64,000 nucleotides of DNA from JANQRA01 sp035550735 (GCA_035550735.1 DASZOM010000017.1:48491-112490), one strand, 5' to 3'; positions 43,966-52,559 are shown, numbered from the stretch's first letter. Notes: generated from the letters alone by a model not told the origin. Numbers and translations are program-made.

Positions 43966-43986
43966 GTTGATACAACCACACTCAGG
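43966..43986 (+). promoter_or_regulatory. HAIR-like HspR operator and overlapping promoter of the dnaK operon
   Basis: GTTGATA-N7-ACTCAGG resembles the HAIR consensus CTTGAGT-N7-ACTCAAG (four and six of seven matches). The same bases hold a -35 TTGATA (43967-43972) which, with 17 bases spacing, leads to TAACAT (43990-43995) as -10. Binding here would block RNA polymerase; the repressor hspR is the fourth gene of the operon, the known actinobacterial feedback arrangement. Confidence 0.75.
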
Positions 43987-44034
43987 TTGTAACATCTGTG
44001 GAGACTCAAACCTGGATCATGGAAGGATTCTGAA

Positions 44035-45861
44035 ATGGCACGCGCCGTCGGCATCGACCTGGGCACCACCAACAGTGTTATCGCCGTCCTCGAAGGTGGC
44101 GACCCCACCGTCGTCCCCAACGCGGAAGGTGGTCGCACCACCCCTTCGATCGTCTCCTTCAAGGAGGGCGAGGTCCTCGTTGGGGAGGTGGCCAAGCGTC
44201 AGGCGATCACCAACCCCGATCACACGGTCCGCTCGGTGAAGCGTCACATCGGGACCGACTGGTCCATCGAGATCGACGACAAGAGCTACACCGCACAGGA
44301 GATCTCCGCCCGCATCCTGATGAAGCTGAAGCGGGACGCCGAGGCATACCTGGGGGACACGGTCACCGATGCGGTGATCACCGTCCCCGCCTACTTCAAC
44401 GACGCCCAGCGGACCGCCACCAAGGAGGCCGGACAAATCGCCGGGCTCAACGTGTTGCGCATCATCAACGAGCCGACCGCGGCTTCCCTGGCCTATGGCC
44501 TGGACAAGAGCTCCGACGAGACCATCCTGGTCTTCGACCTCGGCGGCGGGACCTTCGACGTCTCGGTGCTCGAGATCGGCGAAGGTGTCTTCGAGGTCAA
44601 GGCGACCTCGGGTGACACCCAACTCGGTGGCGACGACTGGGACCAGGCTGTCATCGAGTGGCTGGTGAAGAGTTTCAAGGACGACCACGGTGTCGACCTC
44701 TCCAAGGATCGCATGGCCAGCCAGCGTCTCAAGGAGGCGGCTGAGAAGGCCAAGATCGAGCTCTCCTCGGTGTCCGAGACCGAGGTCAACCTGCCCTTCA
44801 TCACCGCGACCGACGCCGGCCCGCTGCACATGCAGTACAAGCTGACGCGGTCCGAGTTCCAGAAGCTCACCGAGGACCTCCTGGAGCGGACCAGGCGCCC
44901 GTTCGAGCAGGCGATCAAGGACGCCGGGATCAAGGTCGACGAGATCGACCATGTGGTCCTGGTCGGTGGCTCCACCCGCATGCCCGCGGTCCAGGAGTTG
45001 GTGCAGAGGCTGACCGGCAAGGAGCCACACAAGGGAGTCAACCCGGACGAGGTGGTGGCGGCGGGCGCCGCGATCCAGGCCGGTGTCCTCAAGGGCGACG
45101 TCAAGGACATCCTCCTGCTCGACGTCACTCCCCTGACCCTGGGGATCGAGACCAAGGGCGGTGTGATGACTCGAATGATCGAACGCAACACCACCATCCC
45201 CACCAAGCGGTCGGAGATCTTCACCACCGCAGAGAACAACCAGCCCGAGGTCGAGATCCACGTCCTCCAGGGCGAGCGGACGATGGCTGCCGACAACAAC
45301 AGCCTGGGCAAGTTCCGTCTCACCGGCATCCCGCCGGCACCGATGGGAGTCCCCCAGATCGAGGTCACGTTCGACATCGACGCCAACGGCATCGTCCATG
45401 TCAACGCCAAGGACCTGGCCACCAACAAAGAGCAGAAGATGACCATCACCGGCGGCACCGCGCTCGCCCAGGATGACATCGACCGCATGGTCAAGGACGC
45501 CGAGGCGTACGCCGAAGAGGATGCCCGTCGCCGTGAGGCCGTGGAGACGCGCAACCAGGCCGAGCAGCTGGTCCATCAGACCGACAAACTCATCGAGGAG
45601 TCCGGGGAGCAGATGACCGACGAGGAGAAGAGCTCGGTCGAAGCCACCAAGAGCGCCCTCAACGAGGTTCTCGGACAGCCCGATGCCGAGACGGACGAGA
45701 TCAGGGCGAAGATGGACGAGCTGGTGTCGGCGAGCCAGGCGATGGCGACCCGTCTCTATCAGCAGGCCGCCCAGCAGCAGGCAGCCGCGGGCGGCGCCGA
45801 CGGGGAGACGACCGAGGACGACGACGTCGTCGAGGCCGAGATTGTCGATGAGGATGAGTGA
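44035..45861 (+). CDS. dnaK: Chaperone protein DnaK (Hsp70)
   Basis: A 608-residue Hsp70 with ATPase signatures GIDLGTTNS (residues 5-13), LVFDLGGGTFDVSVLEI and VVLVGGSTRMPAVQELV, then the beta-sandwich substrate domain (LGIETKGGVMTRMIERNTTIP) and a helical lid. The acidic C-terminus (TEDDDVVEAEIVDEDE) is typical. An AAGGA ribosome site precedes the ATG. First gene of the dnaK-grpE-dnaJ-hspR operon, under the HAIR-like promoter. Confidence 0.98.
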   Translation: MARAVGIDLGTTNSVIAVLEGGDPTVVPNAEGGRTTPSIVSFKEGEVLVGEVAKRQAITNPDHTVRSVKRHIGTDWSIEIDDKSYTAQEISARILMKLKRDAEAYLGDTVTDAVITVPAYFNDAQRTATKEAGQIAGLNVLRIINEPTAASLAYGLDKSSDETILVFDLGGGTFDVSVLEIGEGVFEVKATSGDTQLGGDDWDQAVIEWLVKSFKDDHGVDLSKDRMASQRLKEAAEKAKIELSSVSETEVNLPFITATDAGPLHMQYKLTRSEFQKLTEDLLERTRRPFEQAIKDAGIKVDEIDHVVLVGGSTRMPAVQELVQRLTGKEPHKGVNPDEVVAAGAAIQAGVLKGDVKDILLLDVTPLTLGIETKGGVMTRMIERNTTIPTKRSEIFTTAENNQPEVEIHVLQGERTMAADNNSLGKFRLTGIPPAPMGVPQIEVTFDIDANGIVHVNAKDLATNKEQKMTITGGTALAQDDIDRMVKDAEAYAEEDARRREAVETRNQAEQLVHQTDKLIEESGEQMTDEEKSSVEATKSALNEVLGQPDAETDEIRAKMDELVSASQAMATRLYQQAAQQQAAAGGADGETTEDDDVVEAEIVDEDE

Positions 45862-46435
45862 CTCCGAGACGGAGACGACCGAGCAGGTAGTCGAGGCCCT
45901 GCCGATCGAGGAGGCGGCCCACGCCGACCCTCACGACCTGGGTCTCGAACTGCCCGCGGACAAGGACGAGGCGATCCAGCTGCTGCTCGACGAGTTGCAG
46001 GTCGCTCGGGAGGAGGCCGGGTCCTATCTGGGCGACCTGAAACGCGTGGCGGCCGATTTCGACAACTATCGGAAACGCACCACCCGGGACTCCGCCACAA
46101 CCCTCGACCGTGCCACCGAGAAGGTGGTTCACGGGCTGATGCCGGTGCTGGACAGCTTCGACGCGGCGTTGGCCGCCGAGCCCAGAACCGACACGGAGAG
46201 GCAGTTGTACTCCGGCATGCTCAACACCCGTGAGCTCCTCCTCGGCGCACTGGAGAAGGAGGGCCTCGAGGTGATACCCACGATCGGGGAGGACTTCGAC
46301 CCCGAGATCCACGAGCCGGTGGGCGCCCCGGAGAGTCCCGGTCGGCTCATCGTGGCTGAGGAGCTGCGACGTGGCTACAGGTTGAGAGGGAAGGTGCTGA
46401 GGGCCGCCCTGGTAGCCCTCGAGACACAGTCATGA
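45854..46435 (+). CDS. grpE: GrpE nucleotide exchange factor
   Basis: A 193-residue co-chaperone. An acidic N-terminus leads to the long dimerisation helix, then LKRVAADFDNYRKRT and the C-terminal GEDFDPEIHEPVGAPESP with GYRLRGKVLRAALV, both diagnostic. GrpE promotes ADP release from DnaK. ATG 45854 is used; an ATG two codons earlier is possible. It overlaps dnaK by eight bases and dnaJ by four. Confidence 0.95.
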   Translation: MSDSETETTEQVVEALPIEEAAHADPHDLGLELPADKDEAIQLLLDELQVAREEAGSYLGDLKRVAADFDNYRKRTTRDSATTLDRATEKVVHGLMPVLDSFDAALAAEPRTDTERQLYSGMLNTRELLLGALEKEGLEVIPTIGEDFDPEIHEPVGAPESPGRLIVAEELRRGYRLRGKVLRAALVALETQS

Positions 46436-47547
46436 ACCGCGATTGGGTGGAGAAGGACTTCTACTCGATCCTCGGTGTGCCCGACACCGCCACCGCCGAG
46501 GAGATCAAGAAGTCGTACCGGAAGCTGGCCCAGAAGCATCACCCCGATGCCAACCCGGGCGATGCCGCAGCCGAGGAGCGTTTCAAGGAGATCTCCGAGG
46601 CGTATTCGATCCTGTCCGATGCCGAGCAACGCAAGGAGTACGACCAGGTGCGCCGTCTCGCCGCCAGCGGTGGCTTCCAAGGGTTCGGTGGCCGAGGAGG
46701 CTTCGGCGGCCAGCAGGTCCGGGTGGAGGACTTGCAGGACCTGCTCGGTGGATTCGGCGGGTTCAGCGACCTGTTCGGATTCGGCTCACAACGCTCCCGC
46801 TCAGGCCCGTCGAGAGGGGCCGACCTGGTCACCGACCTCTCCATCGGGTTCGAGGACGCGGCGTTCGGCATCACCACCGAGGTCAACTTGGACGGAGCCG
46901 CCCCCTGCTCGCGCTGCGGCGGGTCAGGAGCCGAGCCGGGCACCTCTGTCGTCACCTGCCCCACTTGCGGCGGCCGCGGCATGGTCGCCCAGAACCAGGG
47001 TCTCTTCTCCTTCTCACAGGCCTGTCCGCAATGTGGGGGCTCGGGTCGCCTCATCGAGACTCCATGCGCCCAGTGCCGCGGGTCGGGGGTGGAGAACCGT
47101 CGTCGCAAGGTCAAGCTGAAGGTGCCGGCGGGGGTCAAGGACGGTCAGACACTCCGGGTCAAGGGCAAGGGCGCCCCGGGATCGTTCGGCGGTCCTCCCG
47201 GCGACCTGATGGTGCGAATCCGGGTGGCACCCAGCAAGACCTTTGGGCGCAAGGGCAACGATCTCACCGTCAAGGTGCCAATCACCTACACCGAGGCCGC
47301 CCTTGGCACCAAGATCGACGTGCCCACCCTCAACGGCGGGGTCAAGGTCAAGATCCCGTCGGGCACGCCCTCGGGCAAGACCTTCCGGGTGCGGGGCCAG
47401 GGCATCGTCCCGAGTCAGGGCCGTCCCGGGGACCTGCTGGTCACCGTGGAGGTCGCAGTGCCCAAGAAGGTGAGCAAGGACGAGAAGAGGCTTCTCGAGG
47501 AATTGGCCGCGCATGAGACCGACGACATCAGGTCGCATCTGAGATGA
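46432..47547 (+). CDS. dnaJ: Chaperone protein DnaJ (Hsp40)
   Basis: A 371-residue class I DnaJ. J domain DFYSILGVPDTATAEEIKKS with KHHPDAN (HPD), a Gly/Phe-rich linker (about 78-125), then four zinc-finger repeats CSRCGGSG, CPTCGGRG, CPQCGGSG, CAQCRGSG, and the C-terminal substrate domain ending in the MVRIRVAPSK and VTVEVAVPKK segments. Stimulates DnaK ATPase and delivers substrates. It starts in an ATGA overlap with grpE and is followed 12 bases later by hspR. Confidence 0.97.
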   Translation: MNRDWVEKDFYSILGVPDTATAEEIKKSYRKLAQKHHPDANPGDAAAEERFKEISEAYSILSDAEQRKEYDQVRRLAASGGFQGFGGRGGFGGQQVRVEDLQDLLGGFGGFSDLFGFGSQRSRSGPSRGADLVTDLSIGFEDAAFGITTEVNLDGAAPCSRCGGSGAEPGTSVVTCPTCGGRGMVAQNQGLFSFSQACPQCGGSGRLIETPCAQCRGSGVENRRRKVKLKVPAGVKDGQTLRVKGKGAPGSFGGPPGDLMVRIRVAPSKTFGRKGNDLTVKVPITYTEAALGTKIDVPTLNGGVKVKIPSGTPSGKTFRVRGQGIVPSQGRPGDLLVTVEVAVPKKVSKDEKRLLEELAAHETDDIRSHLR

Positions 47548-47559
47548 TTGGAGTGACGC

Positions 47560-47931
47560 ATGACTGATTCCCAGCGAGCAGTGTTCGTCATCTCGGTTGC
47601 CGCCGAGCTGGCCGGCATGCACCCGCAGACACTTCGCATCTACGAGCGAAAGGGTCTGATCGACCCCTTCCGCACCCCGGGCGGCACCCGCCGCTACTCA
47701 CAGGAGGACATCGAGCGTCTCCAGCTGATCCAGGAGATGACAACCCAGGGCATGAACCTCGAAGGTGTCCGTCGTGTCCTCGCCCTCCAGGAGGAGAACA
47801 AGCGGCTGAAGCGCAAGCTGGATCGTCTCCGTGACAAGATCGAGGATCTCGAAGAGGCTGCCGAGAGGGCGAGCCGCTCCGAGATCGTGCTTCGCAGCCA
47901 GATCAGGACCGTCTACGGCAGGGACGTTTGA
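47560..47931 (+). CDS. hspR: Heat-shock repressor HspR (MerR family)
   Basis: A 123-residue MerR-type regulator. The N-terminal winged helix contains ISVAAELAGMHPQTLRIYE, RKGLIDPFRTPGGTRRYS and EDIERL, followed by an oligomerising Lys/Arg/Glu-rich coiled coil (about 70-115). HspR represses the dnaK operon and clpB in actinobacteria and needs DnaK as co-repressor. HAIR-like sites are seen upstream of dnaK and, more weakly, clpB. Overlaps the next small gene by one base (TGATG). Confidence 0.95.
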   Translation: MTDSQRAVFVISVAAELAGMHPQTLRIYERKGLIDPFRTPGGTRRYSQEDIERLQLIQEMTTQGMNLEGVRRVLALQEENKRLKRKLDRLRDKIEDLEEAAERASRSEIVLRSQIRTVYGRDV

Positions 47932-48203
47932 TGGCAGAGTCGTACGAGGGGGCGGTGCGAATACTCGGCGACGACGGGATCCTGCTCACCACCGGTATCG
48001 CCTCCCTCGAGACCGATCACGAGCTGGGTACCTGGAAGGGCGTGCTCCAGACCCTCAACGGCACGGCGGTGGCGGGGAAGGCATTGGTCGTCAACATCGA
48101 GATCCCTGATCAGGGGACGGGAAAGGCCCAGCTCGTCCCCCAGGGAGTGGTGGGCGAGAAGGCGACCTCGATGGTCACCGGGCTCGGCCCCCAGCCGTTC
48201 TAG
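47931..48203 (+). CDS. Small unknown protein in the heat-shock operon
   Basis: A 90-residue, probably beta-rich protein (MAESYEGAVRILGDDGILL...VVNIEIPDQGTGKAQLVP) with no recognised motif. Its ATG shares one base with the hspR stop (TGATG), so it is probably cotranscribed with dnaK-grpE-dnaJ-hspR and regulated by heat. No family assignment; a DUF of unknown function is the best I can offer. Its stop overlaps the convergent thioesterase stop (CTAG). Confidence 0.65.
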   Translation: MAESYEGAVRILGDDGILLTTGIASLETDHELGTWKGVLQTLNGTAVAGKALVVNIEIPDQGTGKAQLVPQGVVGEKATSMVTGLGPQPF

Positions 48204-48610
48204 GCCTGAGCCGGCAACACCGCCTGGGTCTGCGTGGTGCGGGTGACCAGCCGACCCTCTTCGTCGGTGGCGTCGGTCTGGACCACGATCACGGTGCGAC
48301 CGACGTGTACCGGGGTCGCCTCGAAGCTGACCTCGCCGGCCCGGACCGGGCGGAAGAAGTTCGTCTTCGACTCGATGGTCGAGGTGGTCCCACCCTCGGG
48401 AAGGTTGTAGAAGGCGCACAGGGCGCCTACAGAGTCGGCCACCGCCATCAGGTAGCCGCCGTGGAGGACTCCCCCGGCAGTGCAATACCCGCTCTTCCAT
48501 CTCCCGCGGGCAGTCACCCCGCTAGGCCCGGCCGCGTCGACCTCGACGCCCAGCATCTCGGTTAAGGGCATCTGCTGGTGGGTTAGGGCAGTCACTTCGC
48601 GATCGGTCAT
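48200..48610 (-). CDS. Hotdog-fold thioesterase, PaaI-like
   Basis: A 136-residue hotdog protein with the YCTAGGVLHGGYLMAVADSVGALCAF helix (HGG motif), ESKTNFFRPV and VHVGRTVIVVQTDATDEEG. It probably hydrolyses an acyl- or aryl-CoA thioester. It is a paralogue of the gene at 8.3 kb. Divergent from the ArsR gene, sharing a 54-base AT-rich promoter region. Confidence 0.85.
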   Translation of the reverse strand: MTDREVTALTHQQMPLTEMLGVEVDAAGPSGVTARGRWKSGYCTAGGVLHGGYLMAVADSVGALCAFYNLPEGGTTSTIESKTNFFRPVRAGEVSFEATPVHVGRTVIVVQTDATDEEGRLVTRTTQTQAVLPAQA

Positions 48611-48629
48611 GACGTCAGGGTACGCGGGG

Positions 48630-48657
48630 TTGACATATATCTATATGGTTATATATT
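48630..48657 (+). promoter_or_regulatory. Promoter and AT-rich palindrome before the ArsR gene
   Basis: TTGACA (48630-48635), 16 bases, TATATT (48652-48657) is the best promoter match in the window. The spacer contains the palindrome ATATAT...ATATAT, a strong outlier in this G+C-rich DNA, and is a plausible ArsR operator. The -10 ends seven bases before the ATG, implying a leaderless transcript. Confidence 0.75.
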
Positions 48658-48664
48658 TGCAGTC

Positions 48665-49003
48665 ATGGCGAGAGCCGCTACCACCACCGACGCCTTCAAC
48701 GCCGTGGCCGAGCCGCGACGGAGGGAGATCCTCGACGTCCTGGCCGACGGCGAGCGAACGGTCAATGAGATCGTCGAGATGGTGGGTTTGTCCCAGCCCC
48801 TGGTTTCCAGGCACCTCCGGATCCTCCGACAGGTGGGTCTGGTCAGGTCGAGGGCGATGGGGCGCAACCGGTTTTACCGGCTCGATGCCACGGCGCTGCA
48901 GCCCATCCACGCCTGGGTGACCGAGTACGAGAGACACTGGAACGAGAGGCTCGACCGCCTGGACAGCTATCTCGACGATCTACAGAGAGAGGAAACGCAA
49001 TGA
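48665..49003 (+). CDS. ArsR/SmtB-family transcriptional regulator
   Basis: A 112-residue winged-helix repressor. AEPRRREILDVLADGERTVN, EMVGLSQPLVSRHLRILRQVG, LVRSRAMGRNRFYRLD and a C-terminal helix are the family pattern. It lacks the CxC metal motif and so is probably a non-metal ArsR of the kind paired with SRPBCC (AHSA1) genes. It overlaps the next gene (ATGA) and likely autoregulates the operon via the AT-rich palindrome upstream. Confidence 0.92.
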   Translation: MARAATTTDAFNAVAEPRRREILDVLADGERTVNEIVEMVGLSQPLVSRHLRILRQVGLVRSRAMGRNRFYRLDATALQPIHAWVTEYERHWNERLDRLDSYLDDLQREETQ

Positions 49004-49500
49004 AGACCATCGACAGGACGGGCACCGCCTCGGTGACCTTGCCCTCCGACACGGAGATCCTGATCACGAGGGAGTTCGACGCCCCCGCCGAGCTGGTGTT
49101 CGACGTCTGGACGACACCCGAGCACGTGCGCAACTGGTGGGGTTGGGAGTCGGATCCGATGACCGTGTGCGAGATCGACCTCCGGGTCGGGGGCACCTGG
49201 CGGTTCGTCTCGGTGAACGAGGGGTTCGGCGAGGTCGACTTCTATGGGGAGTACAAGGAGATCGACCGACCGCACCGTCTCGTCTCGAGCGAGATCTTCG
49301 CCCCCTACCCCGACTCACCGGCCCTAAACACGATGACCCTCGAAGAGCGGGACGGCGTCACCACCATGACCCTGCTCGTCCAATACGAGACTCAGGAGGC
49401 GCGCGACGCCACCATCGCCTCGGGGATGGAGTCGGGTCTGCAACACAGCCTTGACCGGATCGATGCGATCCTGGCCGGCGAACAGGGCAGGGCCTCCTGA
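49000..49500 (+). CDS. SRPBCC/AHSA1-family protein
   Basis: A 166-residue START-like protein. ITREFDAPAELVFDVWTTPEHVRNWWG is the canonical AHSA1 N-terminus, followed by DLRVGGTWRFV and the final AxLxxxL helix. Such proteins bind hydrophobic ligands in a helix-grip pocket; the ligand is unknown. It is coupled to the ArsR gene (ATGA) and to the VOC gene (TGATG). Confidence 0.9.
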   Translation: MKTIDRTGTASVTLPSDTEILITREFDAPAELVFDVWTTPEHVRNWWGWESDPMTVCEIDLRVGGTWRFVSVNEGFGEVDFYGEYKEIDRPHRLVSSEIFAPYPDSPALNTMTLEERDGVTTMTLLVQYETQEARDATIASGMESGLQHSLDRIDAILAGEQGRAS

Positions 49501-49910
49501 TGGTGGAAATGCGTCTGGAGCTGGTGTTGCTGCCCGTGGCGGACGTGGACCGCTCGAAGCAGTTCTATCAGCAGGTCGGCTTCCACCTCGACGTCGACCA
49601 CGCTCCGAGCGACGAGTTCCGGGTGGTGCAATTGACACCACCCGGCTCGTCCTGCTCGATCACCTTCGGTGTCGGTCTCGGCATCGGAGAGCCGGGAACC
49701 ATCAAGGGCGTCCACCTAGTGGTCGCCGACATCGAGGAGGCGGTGTCCGAGCTCTCGGAGCGTGGGATCGAAGTCGATCCGATCCGTCACATGGGCCCGG
49801 AGGGATGGGTGGACGGGCCCCATCCGGAGCGGATCAAGTACGGCAGCTTCTCCGGCTTCAGCGACCCCGATGCCAACACCTGGGTCATCCAGGAGGTCGG
49901 TCGGGACTAG
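49500..49910 (+). CDS. VOC/glyoxalase-family protein
   Basis: A 136-residue vicinal-oxygen-chelate protein with two beta-alpha-beta-beta-beta halves: MRLELVLLPVADVDRSKQFYQQ and GVHLVVADIEEAVSEL. DPDANTWVIQEV is the usual end. Relatives include glyoxalases and antibiotic-resistance proteins; the metal ligands are not certain, so the activity is unassigned. Last gene of the ArsR-SRPBCC-VOC operon. Confidence 0.88.
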   Translation: MVEMRLELVLLPVADVDRSKQFYQQVGFHLDVDHAPSDEFRVVQLTPPGSSCSITFGVGLGIGEPGTIKGVHLVVADIEEAVSELSERGIEVDPIRHMGPEGWVDGPHPERIKYGSFSGFSDPDANTWVIQEVGRD

Positions 49911-49928
49911 CGCCGTAGGGGCGTGAAG

Positions 49929-49941
49929 CCGGGAAGCCCGG
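49929..49941. terminator. Small hairpin between convergent VOC and clpB genes
   Basis: CCGGG-AAG-CCCGG lies in the 35-base gap between the stops of the VOC gene and clpB. Short stem, no T-tract; a weak bidirectional terminator at most. Confidence 0.3.
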
Positions 49942-49945
49942 GGCA

Positions 49946-52483
49946 TCAGCCCAGGGTGAGCTCGCCGTCCTCGACCATGACCTTGACCGTGTCACCCTCG
50001 GTGAAGCGGCCATCGAGGATCGCGATTGCGATCGGGTCGGCGAGGTCCTTCTGCAGCACCCGCTTCAGCGGACGGGCCCCGTAGACGGGGTCGTAACCAC
50101 GCTCGGCGAGCAGGTCCAGCGCCTCACCGGTGACGGCGAGGTCCATCCCCCGGTCGGCCAGCCGGTCGCGCAGCGACCCCATCTGGATCTCGACGATGTG
50201 GCGCAGGTCTTCGCGGCTCAGCTTGTCGAAGACGATGACGTCGTCGATGCGGTTGAGGAACTCGGGTCGGAACGCCTCGCGGACCGCACCCAGCACCCGC
50301 TCCTCGACGACCTCTCTGGGCAGCTCGGGGTCGATGAACTGAGAACCGAGGTTGGAGGTCATGATCAGCACGACGTTGGTGAAATCCACCGTGCGTCCCT
50401 GTCCATCGGTGAGACGACCGTCGTCGAGAAGCTGTAACAGGACGTTGAACACCTCAGGATGCGCCTTCTCCACCTCGTCGAGGAGGACCACCGAGTAGGG
50501 ACGACGCCGCACCGCCTCGGTCAGCTGGCCGCCCTCGTCATAACCGACGTAGCCCGGGGGCGCCCCGATGAGACGGCTCACCGAATGCTTCTCCATGTAC
50601 TCGGACATGTCGATGCGGACCATGGAGCGCTCGTCGTCGAAGAGGAACCCGGCGAGGGCCCGGGCGAGCTCGGTCTTGCCGACGCCGGTGGGGCCGAGGA
50701 ACAGGAACGAGCCCACCGGGCGGTGCGGGTCGGAGAGCCCGGCACGGCTCCGACGAACAGCGTTGGCCACCGCCTCGACCGCGGCATCTTGTCCCACCAC
50801 CCTCTGGTGGAGCTGGCTCTCCAGATGGATCAGCTTCTCGGTCTCGCCCTCCATGAGCTTGGAGAGCGGGATCCCGGTCCATCGCGACACCACTTCGGCC
50901 ACGTGCTCGTCGGTGACCTCCTCGGAGAGCATGCTCCCCTGCTCGTGGATGGCCGAGAGCTCGCGCTCCTTCTCCCCCAGCTCCTTGGTCAGCTCGGTGA
51001 TCGTGCCGTAGCGGAGCTCGGCCGCTCGGGCCAGGTCACCGGCCCGCTCTGCCAGGTCGGCCTGGTTGCGGGCCTCCTCGATCCGGCCCTTGAGGCTGCG
51101 GATGGCGGTGATGGCCTCCTTCTCCAGGTCCCAGCGGGCGGTGAGGGCGTCGATTTCCTCGCCGAGATCGGCGATGTCCTGCTCGACGCCGGCGAGCCTC
51201 TCACGTGACGCCTTGTCCTTCTCCTTCTTCAACGCCTCACGCTCGATCTCGAGCTGGATGCGGCGACGGGTCAGCTCGTCGATCTCCTCGGGCATGGAGT
51301 CGATCTCGATACGCAGCCGGGAAGCGGCCTCGTCGATGAGGTCGATCGCCTTGTCGGGGAGGAACCTCGCCGTGATGTAGCGATCGGAGAGCACCGCCGC
51401 AGCCACCAGCGCCGAATCGGTGATCCGCACCCCGTGGTGCACCTCGTAGCGCTCCTTGAGCCCGCGCAGGATCCCGATCGTCTCCTCCACTGTGGGTGGC
51501 TCGACGAGGACCGGCTGGAATCGCCGCTCCAGGGCGGCGTCCTTCTCGATGTGCTTGCGGTACTCGTCGAGGGTGGTGGCACCGATCAGCCGCAGCTCCC
51601 CCCGGGCCAGCAACGGCTTGACCATGTTGGAGGCATCCAATGCCCCTTCGGCGGCTCCGGCGCCCACCAGGGTGTGGAGCTCGTCGAGGAAGGTGATGAT
51701 CTCACCCTCGGATTGTCTGATCTCATCGAGGACCGCCTTGAGACGCTCCTCGAACTCACCCCGGTACTTGGCCCCGGCCAGCATCGAGCCCAGGTCGAGG
51801 GCGACCACCCGCTTGGTCTTGAGCCCTTCCGGCACGTCTCCGTCGGCGATGCGACGGGCGAGACCCTCCACGATTGCGGTCTTGCCCACACCGGGCTCCC
51901 CGATGAGCACCGGGTTGTTCTTGGTTCGACGGGAGAGGACCTGGATGAGACGACGGATCTCGTCGTCACGTCCGATCACCGGATCGAGCTTGCCCTGGCG
52001 AGCCACCGCGGTCAGGTCACGCCCGTACTGCTCCAACGCCTCCAGGGTGGCCTCCGGGTTGTCACTGGTCACCCGGCGCCCTCCCCTTATCTCATCGATG
52101 GTCGTCGCCATCTCGTCCGGGTCGAGCTCGAGGATGGGAGCCATGGCGAGGAGGAGATGCTCGACCGACAGGTATTCGTCCCCCATACGAGACCGCGCCT
52201 TCTCGGCCTCGCTGAGCACCTGGGACAGCTCCCGCGAGGTCGCCAGCTCGGCGTCCCCGTACACCCGGGGCTGGGCTGCGAGCTTCGAGTCGAGACGGCG
52301 TCGCAGCTCCGGTGGCGAGACACCCATCCGGCCCAGCAGACGGTGGACGATCCCCTCGGTCTCGTCGAGCAGGGCGAGAAGGAGATGCTCGGGCAGCACC
52401 GAGCCGTGGTCGCGCTCTCGCGCCAGACTGCTCGCGGCGACCAGGGCCTCACGGGTGCGTGATGTCAGCTTCTCAGGATTCAT
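49946..52483 (-). CDS. clpB: ATP-dependent disaggregase ClpB
   Basis: An 845-residue Hsp104/ClpB: N-terminal Clp repeats (RTREALVAASSLARERDHGS), first AAA domain with GEPGVGKTAIVEGL, the long coiled-coil M-domain (about 400-520, EAITAIRSLKGRIEEARNQ) that distinguishes ClpB from ClpA/C, second AAA with GPTGVGKTELARAL, and sensor-2 GARPLKR. It extracts and refolds aggregated proteins with DnaK. A weak HAIR-like site lies upstream, fitting HspR control. Divergent from PadR. Confidence 0.97.
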   Translation of the reverse strand: MNPEKLTSRTREALVAASSLARERDHGSVLPEHLLLALLDETEGIVHRLLGRMGVSPPELRRRLDSKLAAQPRVYGDAELATSRELSQVLSEAEKARSRMGDEYLSVEHLLLAMAPILELDPDEMATTIDEIRGGRRVTSDNPEATLEALEQYGRDLTAVARQGKLDPVIGRDDEIRRLIQVLSRRTKNNPVLIGEPGVGKTAIVEGLARRIADGDVPEGLKTKRVVALDLGSMLAGAKYRGEFEERLKAVLDEIRQSEGEIITFLDELHTLVGAGAAEGALDASNMVKPLLARGELRLIGATTLDEYRKHIEKDAALERRFQPVLVEPPTVEETIGILRGLKERYEVHHGVRITDSALVAAAVLSDRYITARFLPDKAIDLIDEAASRLRIEIDSMPEEIDELTRRRIQLEIEREALKKEKDKASRERLAGVEQDIADLGEEIDALTARWDLEKEAITAIRSLKGRIEEARNQADLAERAGDLARAAELRYGTITELTKELGEKERELSAIHEQGSMLSEEVTDEHVAEVVSRWTGIPLSKLMEGETEKLIHLESQLHQRVVGQDAAVEAVANAVRRSRAGLSDPHRPVGSFLFLGPTGVGKTELARALAGFLFDDERSMVRIDMSEYMEKHSVSRLIGAPPGYVGYDEGGQLTEAVRRRPYSVVLLDEVEKAHPEVFNVLLQLLDDGRLTDGQGRTVDFTNVVLIMTSNLGSQFIDPELPREVVEERVLGAVREAFRPEFLNRIDDVIVFDKLSREDLRHIVEIQMGSLRDRLADRGMDLAVTGEALDLLAERGYDPVYGARPLKRVLQKDLADPIAIAILDGRFTEGDTVKVMVEDGELTLG

Positions 52484-52508
52484 GAGCTCTGTTGAGTTTA
52501 TCAGAAAA

Positions 52509-52529
52509 TCTAAGCGCTGTCATATCAAT
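52509..52529 (-). promoter_or_regulatory. Weak HAIR-like site and promoter upstream of clpB
   Basis: On the minus strand, ATTGATA-N7-GCTTAGA matches the dnaK HAIR-like site at 13 of 21 positions. It contains TTGATA as a -35; 17 bases further TCTGAT could be the -10, giving the same layout as at dnaK. The second half-site is poor, so HspR binding is a prediction. Confidence 0.45.
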
Positions 52530-52559
52530 TTCGACCAACACCATCGACGACCACCCTGC

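Noticed and set aside
44017..45576. 519-codon open frame on the minus strand opposite dnaK
   Set aside because: A mirror-frame artefact of a G+C-rich Hsp70 gene; known to occur opposite dnaK genes and without any recognisable domain.
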